From: Porticoccaceae bacterium
Lineage (GTDB): Bacteria; Pseudomonadota; Gammaproteobacteria; Pseudomonadales; Porticoccaceae
Length of the DNA stretch: 6,281 nucleotides
Reading direction: 5' to 3'
NCBI GenBank assembly: GCA_028822945.1
Contig: JAPKCN010000118.1
Location: forward strand, 1-6,281
The notes under the pieces are model-generated. The model saw only the letters and a program-made list of their open reading frames with translations. It made no database searches and had not been told where the DNA came from. Both the position numbers and the translations under genes were made by a program. Of the stretch, positions 1 through 5,705 are shown piece after piece. The stretch's first letter is position 1; each line of letters opens with the position of its first letter.

Positions 1-1
1 G

Positions 2-958
2 TCCATGAAGATAATACCCGCGCTGTTGGCCGGTTGTACGGTTATTGGCAAGCATGCACCCGAGTCGCAACTCACATCGCGGTTACTCTCACATGCACTG
101 GCTGAAGCGAACCTTCCACCCGGCGTTTTAACCTTATTGCCCGCGGGTACTGAAGCCACACAGTATCTCGTTTCTCATCCCTCTATCGATATGGTATCGC
201 TCACCGGAGGGACTGAGATCGGTGTAGATGTGGTCAAGCGCACAGCACAGAGGTTAGCTCGAACAACGCTCGAGTTGGGCGGTAAATCCCCAGCAATAAT
301 TCTCGAAGATGCAGATCTCGACAGAACAATGCAAACTCTTGTTCCGGGAAGCACTAGCTACATGGGTCAAATCTGTGTGAACCTGTCGCTCGTTTTAGCG
401 CCTGTTAATCGCTATGCTGAGATTGTTCAGGCCCTCGCAGAAAAATACCGTGATTTGCATCTAGGCGATCCCCTAGACAGCGCTTCTCAGCAGGGTCCAA
501 TGGCCGTAGAGCGTGGCCGCCTTCGTACCGAAGATCATGTTGCGCGCGCCCAACAACAAGGTGCTCGAGTTGTAGTAGGTGGCCGGCGACCAACTGGCTA
601 TACCCGCGGTTGGTGGTATCAACCGACCTTGCTAGCTAATGCCGACAATTCCATGGATGTGGTGCGCCAAGAAATCTTCGGCCCGGTAACTGCGGTTGTG
701 CCCTACAATAATTTGCAACATGCGATTGAATTAGCTAACGACTCAGACTTTGGCCTAGCGGCTTCCGTCTATGGCGATGACCCCGCAATGGCATTACAGG
801 TAGCTAGACAGTTGCGTTCTGGCAGTGTCGCGATCAACACCGCTGGCATATCGTTTATGCAACCTTTTGGAGGCTACAAAAAGTCCGGTTGGGGTCGCGA
901 GTGCGGTGCCGAAGGTATATTAGAATTCACACAAATTAAACAAATCATCAAAGGATAA
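2..958 (+). CDS. Aldehyde dehydrogenase, C-terminal part (5' end outside window)
   Basis: NAD(P)-dependent aldehyde dehydrogenase superfamily, oxidising an aldehyde to a carboxylic acid in the cytoplasm. The reading frame is open to the left edge, and the ATG at 5 aligns with an internal position of the family (just after the PWN motif), so it is not the true start. About 170 N-terminal residues are missing from a usual length near 480-490. Counting from that Met: cofactor-site lysine in VIGKHAPES (K16), the glycine-rich turn LTGGTEIG (66-73), general-base glutamate in ELGGKSP (E90), catalytic cysteine in GQICV (C124), EIFGPV (223-228) and PFGGYKKSG near 287-295. The KxxPE form resembles the KPxPET subgroup common in hydrophobic-compound degraders. 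Its usual KP is KH here, and the family FTGST is LTGGT. All catalytic residues visible are intact. Substrate unknown; probably acts on an aldehyde made by the neighbouring oxygenases. Confidence 0.95.
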   Translation, partial: SMKIIPALLAGCTVIGKHAPESQLTSRLLSHALAEANLPPGVLTLLPAGTEATQYLVSHPSIDMVSLTGGTEIGVDVVKRTAQRLARTTLELGGKSPAIILEDADLDRTMQTLVPGSTSYMGQICVNLSLVLAPVNRYAEIVQALAEKYRDLHLGDPLDSASQQGPMAVERGRLRTEDHVARAQQQGARVVVGGRRPTGYTRGWWYQPTLLANADNSMDVVRQEIFGPVTAVVPYNNLQHAIELANDSDFGLAASVYGDDPAMALQVARQLRSGSVAINTAGISFMQPFGGYKKSGWGRECGAEGILEFTQIKQIIKG

Positions 959-1150
959 AAAAATCGTGAGGCTCGCTAGTCAACGGATCGGCTAAGAGTT
1001 TTTTACGGATAGTAGTATTTCGGCGGTTACTCCCTGTGCGACCAGCACGGTTTATCGGGGCCCTAAAAGAATACTCCTTTAAGATAAAGAATGCGCAATG
1101 AAACTTCGTGCGAGTTTACGAACCGCACCTTGCCACTACTAAAAACCCTA

Positions 1151-1156
1151 AAAAGG
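1151..1156 (+). promoter_or_regulatory. Ribosome binding site deciding the P450 start
   Basis: AAAAGG lies 9 nt before the ATG at 1166. The in-frame ATG at 1091 has only a weak purine run (ATAAAGA) touching it. The downstream start also gives a normal bacterial P450 N-terminus, with about 17 residues before the DPYAFYR motif. I therefore prefer 1166. Confidence 0.5.
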
Positions 1157-1165
1157 TTCCCAATC

Positions 1166-2413
1166 ATGCCAGAAGCTCAAAATTATGATTTAACCGATTC
1201 TAAAGTGATGGCAGACCCATATGCTTTTTATCGCGCCATACACCGCGACGATGCAAAGGTCGTCAACGTGACCGGCGTCGGTGGTTGGGTTGGAAGAATG
1301 AGCGATGTAAAACGCATTGCCAAGCAAACCGAACTATTTTCAAACAGCTACTTCGATGAGGGTGGCCCAATTCCCACGGGCGTGAGCGGACAGCCTCTGG
1401 AGGAGGATGTCAAAGATATATTTAACCAGGGCCCCGAAGTGGTGAACGCTCTATGGACGACAGATCCACCAGTCCACACTACGCATCGCAAGCTCGTCAA
1501 CAAAGCCTTCACATCAAAATGGGTTCGTTCGATCGAGCCACGTATCGAGGCAATTGCCCATGAATTAATAGACAAGTTTGCGAGCCAGAGTCGGGTAGAA
1601 TTCATCCATCAATATGCGGTCTATCTACCCATGATTGTCATTTCAGAGGCACTTGGTATGGCTGTCGGGGATGCAGAAAATTTCAAACGTTGGTCGGATG
1701 ATATTTTACGCGGAAATCTTGACGTACTCGATCATGAACAACGAAAAGTAGTAGCCCGCTCTTTTGTTGAGGCAAATCTTCGGTTCGAGACAATCCTCAA
1801 TTTACGTCGGAAAAACCCGCAATCAGATCTTATATCATCATTGGCGGCCGCCAAGATCGGCGATACCTGTCTAGCCAACAAAGAAGCATTGCCAATAATC
1901 AACACTACAATGCTCGCCGGTAACGAAACCACGACCAACCTGATCGGCAATGCCATGAAAATCCTCTTGGATAACGTAGATTATGTCCACCAATTGCGCG
2001 AAGATAAAAGCTTAATTACGCCTTTCTTAGACGAAGTCATGCGTTTCGAATGCCCCGTTCAATGTCTGTATCGGATCGTTACCGAAGATACTCAGATTGG
2101 CAATTACCCACTTGAGCAGGGATCTCGTGTGATGCTTGGGTGGGGTTCTGCGGGTCGCGACCCAGATTACTTTGATCAGCCGGACGAATTCATCTTGAAC
2201 CGAGCGAACGCTCATCGCCACATTGGTTTTGGTTGGGGCCCGCATGTCTGCGTAGGCCTCGGTTTGGCGCGTGCCGAGGCGCGCATTGCGATTGCTGCGA
2301 TACTTGACCGACTTGAACATATGACTTTGATAAATGACTACAAACCAAAATATGTACCGACATTTGCAACTCGAGGCTTTCAGGATCTACAGTTCTCATT
2401 TTGCGAGCGGTAG
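1166..2413 (+). CDS. Soluble bacterial cytochrome P450
   Basis: Heme-thiolate monooxygenase, 415 residues from the preferred start; an in-frame ATG at 1091 would add 25 residues. It has no membrane anchor, as expected for a cytosolic class I P450 that takes electrons from a ferredoxin. Motifs in 415-residue numbering: DPYAFYR near the N-terminus, the C-helix motif DPPVHTTHR (100-108) followed by LVNKAF, the I-helix oxygen-activation motif AGNETT (251-256), the K-helix ExxR as EVMR (290-293), and the heme loop FGWGPHVCVG with the cysteine ligand at 362, then LGLARAEARIA. All hallmark residues are intact, so it should be active. Proline before the loop histidine is also seen in CYP124/125/142-like enzymes, but I cannot assign a CYP family. 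It lies 207 bp after the aldehyde dehydrogenase on the same strand, so co-transcription is possible but not shown. No ferredoxin or reductase gene is in the window. Confidence 0.96.
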   Translation: MPEAQNYDLTDSKVMADPYAFYRAIHRDDAKVVNVTGVGGWVGRMSDVKRIAKQTELFSNSYFDEGGPIPTGVSGQPLEEDVKDIFNQGPEVVNALWTTDPPVHTTHRKLVNKAFTSKWVRSIEPRIEAIAHELIDKFASQSRVEFIHQYAVYLPMIVISEALGMAVGDAENFKRWSDDILRGNLDVLDHEQRKVVARSFVEANLRFETILNLRRKNPQSDLISSLAAAKIGDTCLANKEALPIINTTMLAGNETTTNLIGNAMKILLDNVDYVHQLREDKSLITPFLDEVMRFECPVQCLYRIVTEDTQIGNYPLEQGSRVMLGWGSAGRDPDYFDQPDEFILNRANAHRHIGFGWGPHVCVGLGLARAEARIAIAAILDRLEHMTLINDYKPKYVPTFATRGFQDLQFSFCER

Positions 2414-2703
2414 CATTAAGAAAAAACTCGATAACGGGATGCCTACGACGCTAGAAACTGTCAACAACGGACCTAGGACCACCTCCTTCAGCACAGAGTC
2501 AGGGCCGTCAAATCTCCGCTTAATAGTAGCGCCGCCTAGCTACAGCGAAGTGCGGCCACATCCTTGTTAACTTAAAAAAATCATGGCTAGGCACACCCAT
2601 TAGGTGCTATGAGTAGGTTAAAGCTACTCAATCAGAACTGCCCTATGACCCCCCTGCAGTCAATCTATTTAGGCATTACCGCACAGCTCTGATCGTCAAA
2701 CTA
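2414..2703. other. Convergent intergenic region, no gene seen
   Basis: This 290-bp gap separates the 3' ends of the P450 (+) and the bicupin gene (-). I see no convincing coding sequence in it. It holds small dyads, including GTAGC/GCTAC at 2526-2543 and the better hairpin at 2610-2630. A run of seven A (2574-2580) reads as a T-tract on the minus strand, downstream of the bicupin gene, but no strong stem abuts it. Confidence 0.6.
2610..2630. terminator. Small hairpin between convergent genes, possible transcript end
   Basis: TGAGTAG (2610-2616) and CTACTCA (2624-2630) form a perfect 7-bp stem with a 7-nt loop. There is no T-tract on the plus strand. On the minus strand a T-run occurs only about 30 nt further on. 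It is therefore not a textbook intrinsic terminator; its place between two gene ends is the main support. Confidence 0.3.
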
Positions 2704-3789
2704 CTAGGCCCTGCCAACCAGAGGCGATGACGCCAACAATGATGAGTCATTTGGGTGGATACTGGGCACTAGCTGTGCTCCGTGAGCCTCAGCCATCGCT
2801 TTATACTCTATCCATGACAGCACCATAGTGACTGGTGTGCCCGGACCCTCATCAAATACCAGGGGTCCATATATATTGGAGTAATAAATCAAATCCTCCT
2901 CACTCAATCTCTGCGAGGCATCGTGGCGCGCACCTGGCGGTTCAAAGTACCAAACCCCAGGCCCATGCCCTTCTGGCGGACCCGCGCGCACACCAATGCG
3001 TCCTTCAAGAATCAAAAAATCACCGGCGCCAAGATGTGTGTGCCCCGGGGCGACACCATTGTGGCGCACAATCAGGGAGATATAGCCGTTGTCTTCACTG
3101 ACCCGTAAAATTTTCAGCCCAATCGTCTCCATACCCTCCAGCGTAATCCACGGCACTTCGCGGGTATCGACAAAGTGCGGGTGTTTGAAGTCGCCAACAT
3201 TGGCCGCCGCTCCCTCACTGGCCTGAATCAAATGGCTGGCATTACCCATAGCTATGGCCAGTGGTTGTGGCTCATTGGCCAGCGGTTCCTGACGTTCGAC
3301 CACGCAGCCTGATAACGTGCTCGGAACCAACGCTACGCCGTGTTGCCGCGCCATACGCATGATATCTAAACTCGTCAATATCCTCGATAGGGCATGCTGA
3401 TCGTCCAAAAATGCAATCGCACCATACGCGTTCAGCAATATCTCAGTTTCCTCTTCCGCAACGATCGCAGCTACTTTGGAATTTGCCGAAATATAGCCCC
3501 AAGCACCCGGTGGCAGAATACTGGTGTCCGCATCCTGTCTGTATATCAGTTGGCCCGACAAAACAAACATGTCCATACCGCTCAGATAGACCGCGACCGG
3601 CATCGCAGCCCCTTTGTCTAATTTAACGATGATAGAGAACATACCGGTTTCGGCACTCGCTCTCATAGTTTTGACGCTCATGCCATTGACACCGTCGACT
3701 GGTATCCAGGGCAGAATATTGGTGTCGACTGCGCCCTCGGACCCTCCGGGGTTAAATTCTGGGTTAAAAACCTCTGCAGCTTCGCTCAT
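2704..3789 (-). CDS. Bicupin protein, 2,4'-dihydroxyacetophenone dioxygenase-like; N-terminal cupin lacks metal ligands
   Basis: A 361-residue protein of two tandem cupin domains resembling the ChrR-like / 2,4'-dihydroxyacetophenone dioxygenase group, whose founding enzyme uses iron to cleave a C-C bond of an aryl ketone. The repeats align as about residues 21-157 and 207-343: both begin VDTxxxPWI, share GxxSxIV, and end HGxxLVPS. In the C-terminal copy the metal site is visible: H250 and H252 in GHTHLG, D257 or E262 as candidate acid ligands, and H289 in PPGARHDA. The matching N-terminal positions hold V65, V67 and V106 by hand alignment, so that copy probably cannot bind metal. The start at 3789 has AGAGGGAG just upstream. 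A longer in-frame extension to 3975 lacks such a site, and its 62 residues have no cupin character. No signal peptide. Neighbouring oxygenases suggest a catabolic dioxygenase; a sensory or decarboxylase role is possible. Confidence 0.88.
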   Translation of the reverse strand: MSEAAEVFNPEFNPGGSEGAVDTNILPWIPVDGVNGMSVKTMRASAETGMFSIIVKLDKGAAMPVAVYLSGMDMFVLSGQLIYRQDADTSILPPGAWGYISANSKVAAIVAEEETEILLNAYGAIAFLDDQHALSRILTSLDIMRMARQHGVALVPSTLSGCVVERQEPLANEPQPLAIAMGNASHLIQASEGAAANVGDFKHPHFVDTREVPWITLEGMETIGLKILRVSEDNGYISLIVRHNGVAPGHTHLGAGDFLILEGRIGVRAGPPEGHGPGVWYFEPPGARHDASQRLSEEDLIYYSNIYGPLVFDEGPGTPVTMVLSWIEYKAMAEAHGAQLVPSIHPNDSSLLASSPLVGRA

Positions 3790-3793
3790 AGCG

Positions 3794-3801
3794 CTCCCTC
3801 T
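3794..3801 (-). promoter_or_regulatory. Strong ribosome binding site of the bicupin gene
   Basis: Read on the minus strand this is AGAGGGAG followed by CGCT and the ATG at 3789. The GAGG core lies 6 to 7 nt before the start. It fixes the start at 3789 rather than the upstream in-frame ATG at 3975. Confidence 0.75.
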
Positions 3802-3842
3802 TTTATAAGTATTATTTTCCAACAATAGTGCAATTAAAGACC

Positions 3843-3872
3843 CTTTAGGTAGTAGATGAATACTACCAAAAG
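3843..3872. promoter_or_regulatory. Operator-like 30-bp palindrome upstream of the bicupin gene
   Basis: The arms CTTTAGGTAGTA (3843-3854) and TACTACCAAAAG (3861-3872) flank GATGAA. Eleven of twelve positions pair; the only mismatch is A3847/A3868, and the inner 7 bp are perfect. On the minus strand a possible -10, TATATT, lies at 3875-3880 directly before it, so the dyad would cover the transcription start and the first bases of the message. That is a classic place for a dimeric repressor. No good -35 is seen. As RNA it could also form a leader hairpin about 54 nt before the ATG. Confidence 0.55.
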
Positions 3873-3912
3873 TTAATATAGGTGCGATAACGTAAAAGGA
3901 TTGGTTTGCTGA

Positions 3913-3941
3913 TTGACACTCACTCGAGGGTCTTATCGAAT
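3913..3941 (+). promoter_or_regulatory. Possible sigma-70 promoter toward the amidohydrolase gene
   Basis: A perfect TTGACA (3913-3918) is followed after 17 bp by TCGAAT (3936-3941), which matches four of six -10 positions. It would give a leader of about 160 nt containing both downstream repeats. The weak -10 keeps confidence low. Confidence 0.3.
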
Positions 3942-3966
3942 CATAAGCCGATCGTTTCCCATATGT

Positions 3967-3997
3967 CATCAGCACAGCGCGCGTAGCGCATCAGCAC
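3967..3997. repeat. 9-bp direct repeat CATCAGCAC, 22 bp apart
   Basis: Identical copies lie at 3967-3975 and 3989-3997, start to start 22 bp, about two helical turns, separated by a GC-rich AGCGCGCGTAGCG segment. Such phasing suits a tandem activator site, but two 9-mers alone are modest evidence. Confidence 0.4.
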
Positions 3998-4053
3998 CAG
4001 TCCATTACAGATGCCCAACCGGTGAACCAATCGTAAAAAACATAGGTATTATG

Positions 4054-4093
4054 TAAACTAAATCTTAAATAAACTAAATCTTAAATAAACTAA
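4054..4093. repeat. 16-bp tandem repeat, 2.5 copies, in the amidohydrolase leader
   Basis: The unit TAAACTAAATCTTAAA occurs exactly at 4054-4069 and 4070-4085, and its first 8 bases recur at 4086-4093. The array ends 15 nt before the amidohydrolase ATG, where a Shine-Dalgarno site would be expected and none is seen. Copy number could change by slippage and alter promoter or leader spacing. Confidence 0.85.
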
Positions 4094-4108
4094 TAGCGAA
4101 ACTTAAAT

Positions 4109-5440
4109 ATGTCCGAAACCTATCTAATACAAAATGCCAAAGTAATCTCTGGCGGACAGCAAGCGCAGTTCTCAGTTCTGATTGAAGGTGATCGCATCGC
4201 CGCCGTGGGCGACGATGCTGAAATATCGGCAAGCGCAGACGTAACTCGACTCGACGGCACCGGTTGTACCCTTATGCCGGGTATGGTGGATGCGCATTGT
4301 CACATCAGCTTTGACCAGCCGAATTCCAACGATGAGTTATTTTTTCATAGACGCCCAGGTCTTGCGACCATGATTGCTTCGGTTAATGCGCAAAAATTAC
4401 TCCGCGCTGGCGTCACCAGTTTTCTCGACCCTGACTGCATCTTCGATGTTGGTATTGACCTGCGCGATGCCATTGAGGGCGGCGTGGTAGAAGGGCCACG
4501 TATGGCGACCGGCGGTAACGTTCTAATCACTTGTGTAGGCCGAACTGCAGGGCACCTTTTGCCTGCCGAGGGAAAACTCGGCTATGCGGTAATAGTGCAA
4601 ACTGCAGACGAAATTGTGCGCGAAATACGCAAGCAAATTAAAGGCGGTTGCGACTGGATCAAAGTGCACGTCACCGGGTTACCCGTGCGCCGAACAAAAC
4701 GCCACAACCCCGGTGAAATACAGTCTTGGACACTCGACGAATTGCGTCTGGTATGTGATACCGCACACGCCCTAGGTATTCCGGTGGTCGGCCACTGCCG
4801 AAATTCGTCGAGCACCCGAGATGCCGCATTAGCCGGCTTTGACTTAATCTTTCACTCGTCTTACATGGAAGAAGACGCTCTAGAGGCAGTGGTCGATAAC
4901 AAGACGCCGCTGGCACCATCATTCACCTTTCTTCGCAACCTGATCGATTATGGCGATAAGATCAATTCTGACCCCGGACTCAGAAGTATCTTTATGAATG
5001 AGATCGAGGCGACATCGGCGATGATACGCCGCGCTTACGATGCTGGCGTGCCGCTTATGTGCGGTAGTGAAACCGGCTTTTCAATTACCCCTTACGGCGA
5101 TTGGCACTACCGAGAGATGGGCATTTACGTCGAACATCTTGGCCTTACACCACTTGAGGCGATCGCCTGCGGAACTGAAGCGGGCGCAAGTATTTTCGGA
5201 CTGGAAGGCCAGCTTGGCCGCATAGAATCTGGCTATATCGCCGATTTAGTGTTGGTCGCTGGCGACCTAGAAAAAGACCTCAACCTACTCGGTGATAAAA
5301 GCAATATTCGCGCAGTCTTTAAGGGTGGTAAAAAAGTCGATACCAGTCGACCACTGCCGAAAAATTGGTCTATTCCCGGTTGGCGCACAGGTCGGTTTTC
5401 TAGCGAAGTCTTGACCTATGAACTTGCACACAGCTATTGA
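4109..5440 (+). CDS. Metal-dependent amidohydrolase (prolidase/imidazolonepropionase-like)
   Basis: A 443-residue cytoplasmic hydrolase of the amidohydrolase superfamily: a small beta-sandwich built from both ends around a TIM barrel. The start fits the family (the N-terminal strand runs YLIQNAKVISGG), and an in-frame stop at 4094 excludes an earlier start, although no clear Shine-Dalgarno site precedes it. Visible site residues: H63 and H65 in PGMVDAHCH after strand 1, K185 in WIKVHVTG (likely the carboxylated bridging lysine), H229 in VVGHC, H249 in IFHSS, and E321 in CGSETGF, where most relatives carry the catalytic aspartate of GTDxG. GYIADLVLV near the C-terminus is the usual closing motif. 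The family cleaves amide, lactone or dipeptide bonds; the substrate here is unknown. Among oxygenases it may open a cyclic or conjugated intermediate. Confidence 0.92.
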   Translation: MSETYLIQNAKVISGGQQAQFSVLIEGDRIAAVGDDAEISASADVTRLDGTGCTLMPGMVDAHCHISFDQPNSNDELFFHRRPGLATMIASVNAQKLLRAGVTSFLDPDCIFDVGIDLRDAIEGGVVEGPRMATGGNVLITCVGRTAGHLLPAEGKLGYAVIVQTADEIVREIRKQIKGGCDWIKVHVTGLPVRRTKRHNPGEIQSWTLDELRLVCDTAHALGIPVVGHCRNSSSTRDAALAGFDLIFHSSYMEEDALEAVVDNKTPLAPSFTFLRNLIDYGDKINSDPGLRSIFMNEIEATSAMIRRAYDAGVPLMCGSETGFSITPYGDWHYREMGIYVEHLGLTPLEAIACGTEAGASIFGLEGQLGRIESGYIADLVLVAGDLEKDLNLLGDKSNIRAVFKGGKKVDTSRPLPKNWSIPGWRTGRFSSEVLTYELAHSY

Positions 5441-5487
5441 TCGGACGGTACGTTGATATACCAAGGCGATGCGCGCCATCAGTTCAA

Positions 5488-5494
5488 TAAGGAG
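5488..5494 (+). promoter_or_regulatory. Near-perfect Shine-Dalgarno site before a 34-codon ORF
   Basis: TAAGGAG matches seven bases of the ideal 16S-pairing sequence and sits 5 nt before the ATG at 5500. It is the strongest ribosome site on the plus strand here, far better than that of the long gene upstream. Confidence 0.5.
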
Positions 5495-5499
5495 TAGCT

Positions 5500-5604
5500 A
5501 TGCCCAGCCCAACCACTAAAAAGGGCAGCCTTATCAGTGGACAAGAATCCATCGTCGACGGTAGCGTCGCCAACAGTATATTTGCCCATCTACCGCCGGA
5601 TTAG
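5500..5604 (+). CDS. Possible 34-residue small protein or gene remnant
   Basis: A short ORF starts 59 nt after the amidohydrolase stop, in the same direction and behind a near-ideal ribosome binding site. It begins MPSPTTKKGS and ends with a TAG at 5602; there is no membrane segment and no motif I recognise. It could be a true small protein co-transcribed with the amidohydrolase, or the surviving start of a larger gene cut by deletion or an early stop. Reading on in the other two frames to about 5700 shows nothing recognisable. Confidence 0.3.
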   Translation: MPSPTTKKGSLISGQESIVDGSVANSIFAHLPPD

Positions 5605-5606
5605 TG

Positions 5607-5628
5607 CGCCTGTAGGACACTTCAGGCG
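5607..5628. terminator. Hairpin just after the small ORF
   Basis: CGCCTG (5607-5612) and CAGGCG (5623-5628) form a perfect 6-bp stem with a 10-nt loop, 3 nt after the small ORF's stop codon. It sits between the convergent amidohydrolase unit and Rieske gene, a sensible place for transcripts to end. No T-run follows on either strand, so it is not a standard intrinsic terminator. Confidence 0.3.
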
Positions 5629-5705
5629 ATGCTTCTGTGATAGACACTCAGAGTGATGCTGAGGGGATTAACAACTTCGACGTGGGATGTCTGCCGCCGA
5701 AGCCT

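Larger units (their letters stand above)
3790..4108. other. Divergent control region between bicupin and amidohydrolase genes
   Basis: This 319-bp A/T-rich stretch lies between two genes that point away from each other, so it must hold both promoters. It contains a ribosome site for the bicupin, a 30-bp imperfect palindrome, a consensus TTGACA hexamer on the plus strand, two direct CATCAGCAC copies and a 16-bp tandem repeat. A second possible plus-strand -10, TATTAT, is at 4047-4052 without a good -35. An open frame continues upstream of the bicupin start to 3975, but it looks non-coding. Confidence 0.75.

Noticed and set aside
972..1004. Interrupted stem before TTTTTT after the aldehyde dehydrogenase, as an intrinsic terminator
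   Set aside because: Only two 3-bp pairings (CTC/GAG and TAG/CTA) split by an internal loop support it; too weak to call despite the T-run.
1034..1050. CTGTGC/GCACGG hairpin upstream of the P450
   Set aside because: A short stem with a G-T wobble and no T-run; likely chance.
1091..1165. 25-residue N-terminal extension of the P450
   Set aside because: The ATG at 1091 lacks a well-spaced ribosome site and the extra residues have no P450 counterpart. It remains possible.
2227..2262. Proline before the histidine in the P450 heme loop as an unusual feature
   Set aside because: The same GPHxC form occurs in CYP124/125/142-like enzymes, so it is not abnormal.
2334..2570. 78-codon plus-strand open frame crossing the P450 stop
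   Set aside because: Its first third overlaps the conserved P450 end in another frame; the rest is low-complexity with no motif or ribosome site.
3790..3975. 62-residue N-terminal extension of the bicupin protein
   Set aside because: It crosses the palindrome and promoter-like DNA, has no cupin character, and the strong AGAGGGAG site supports the start at 3789.
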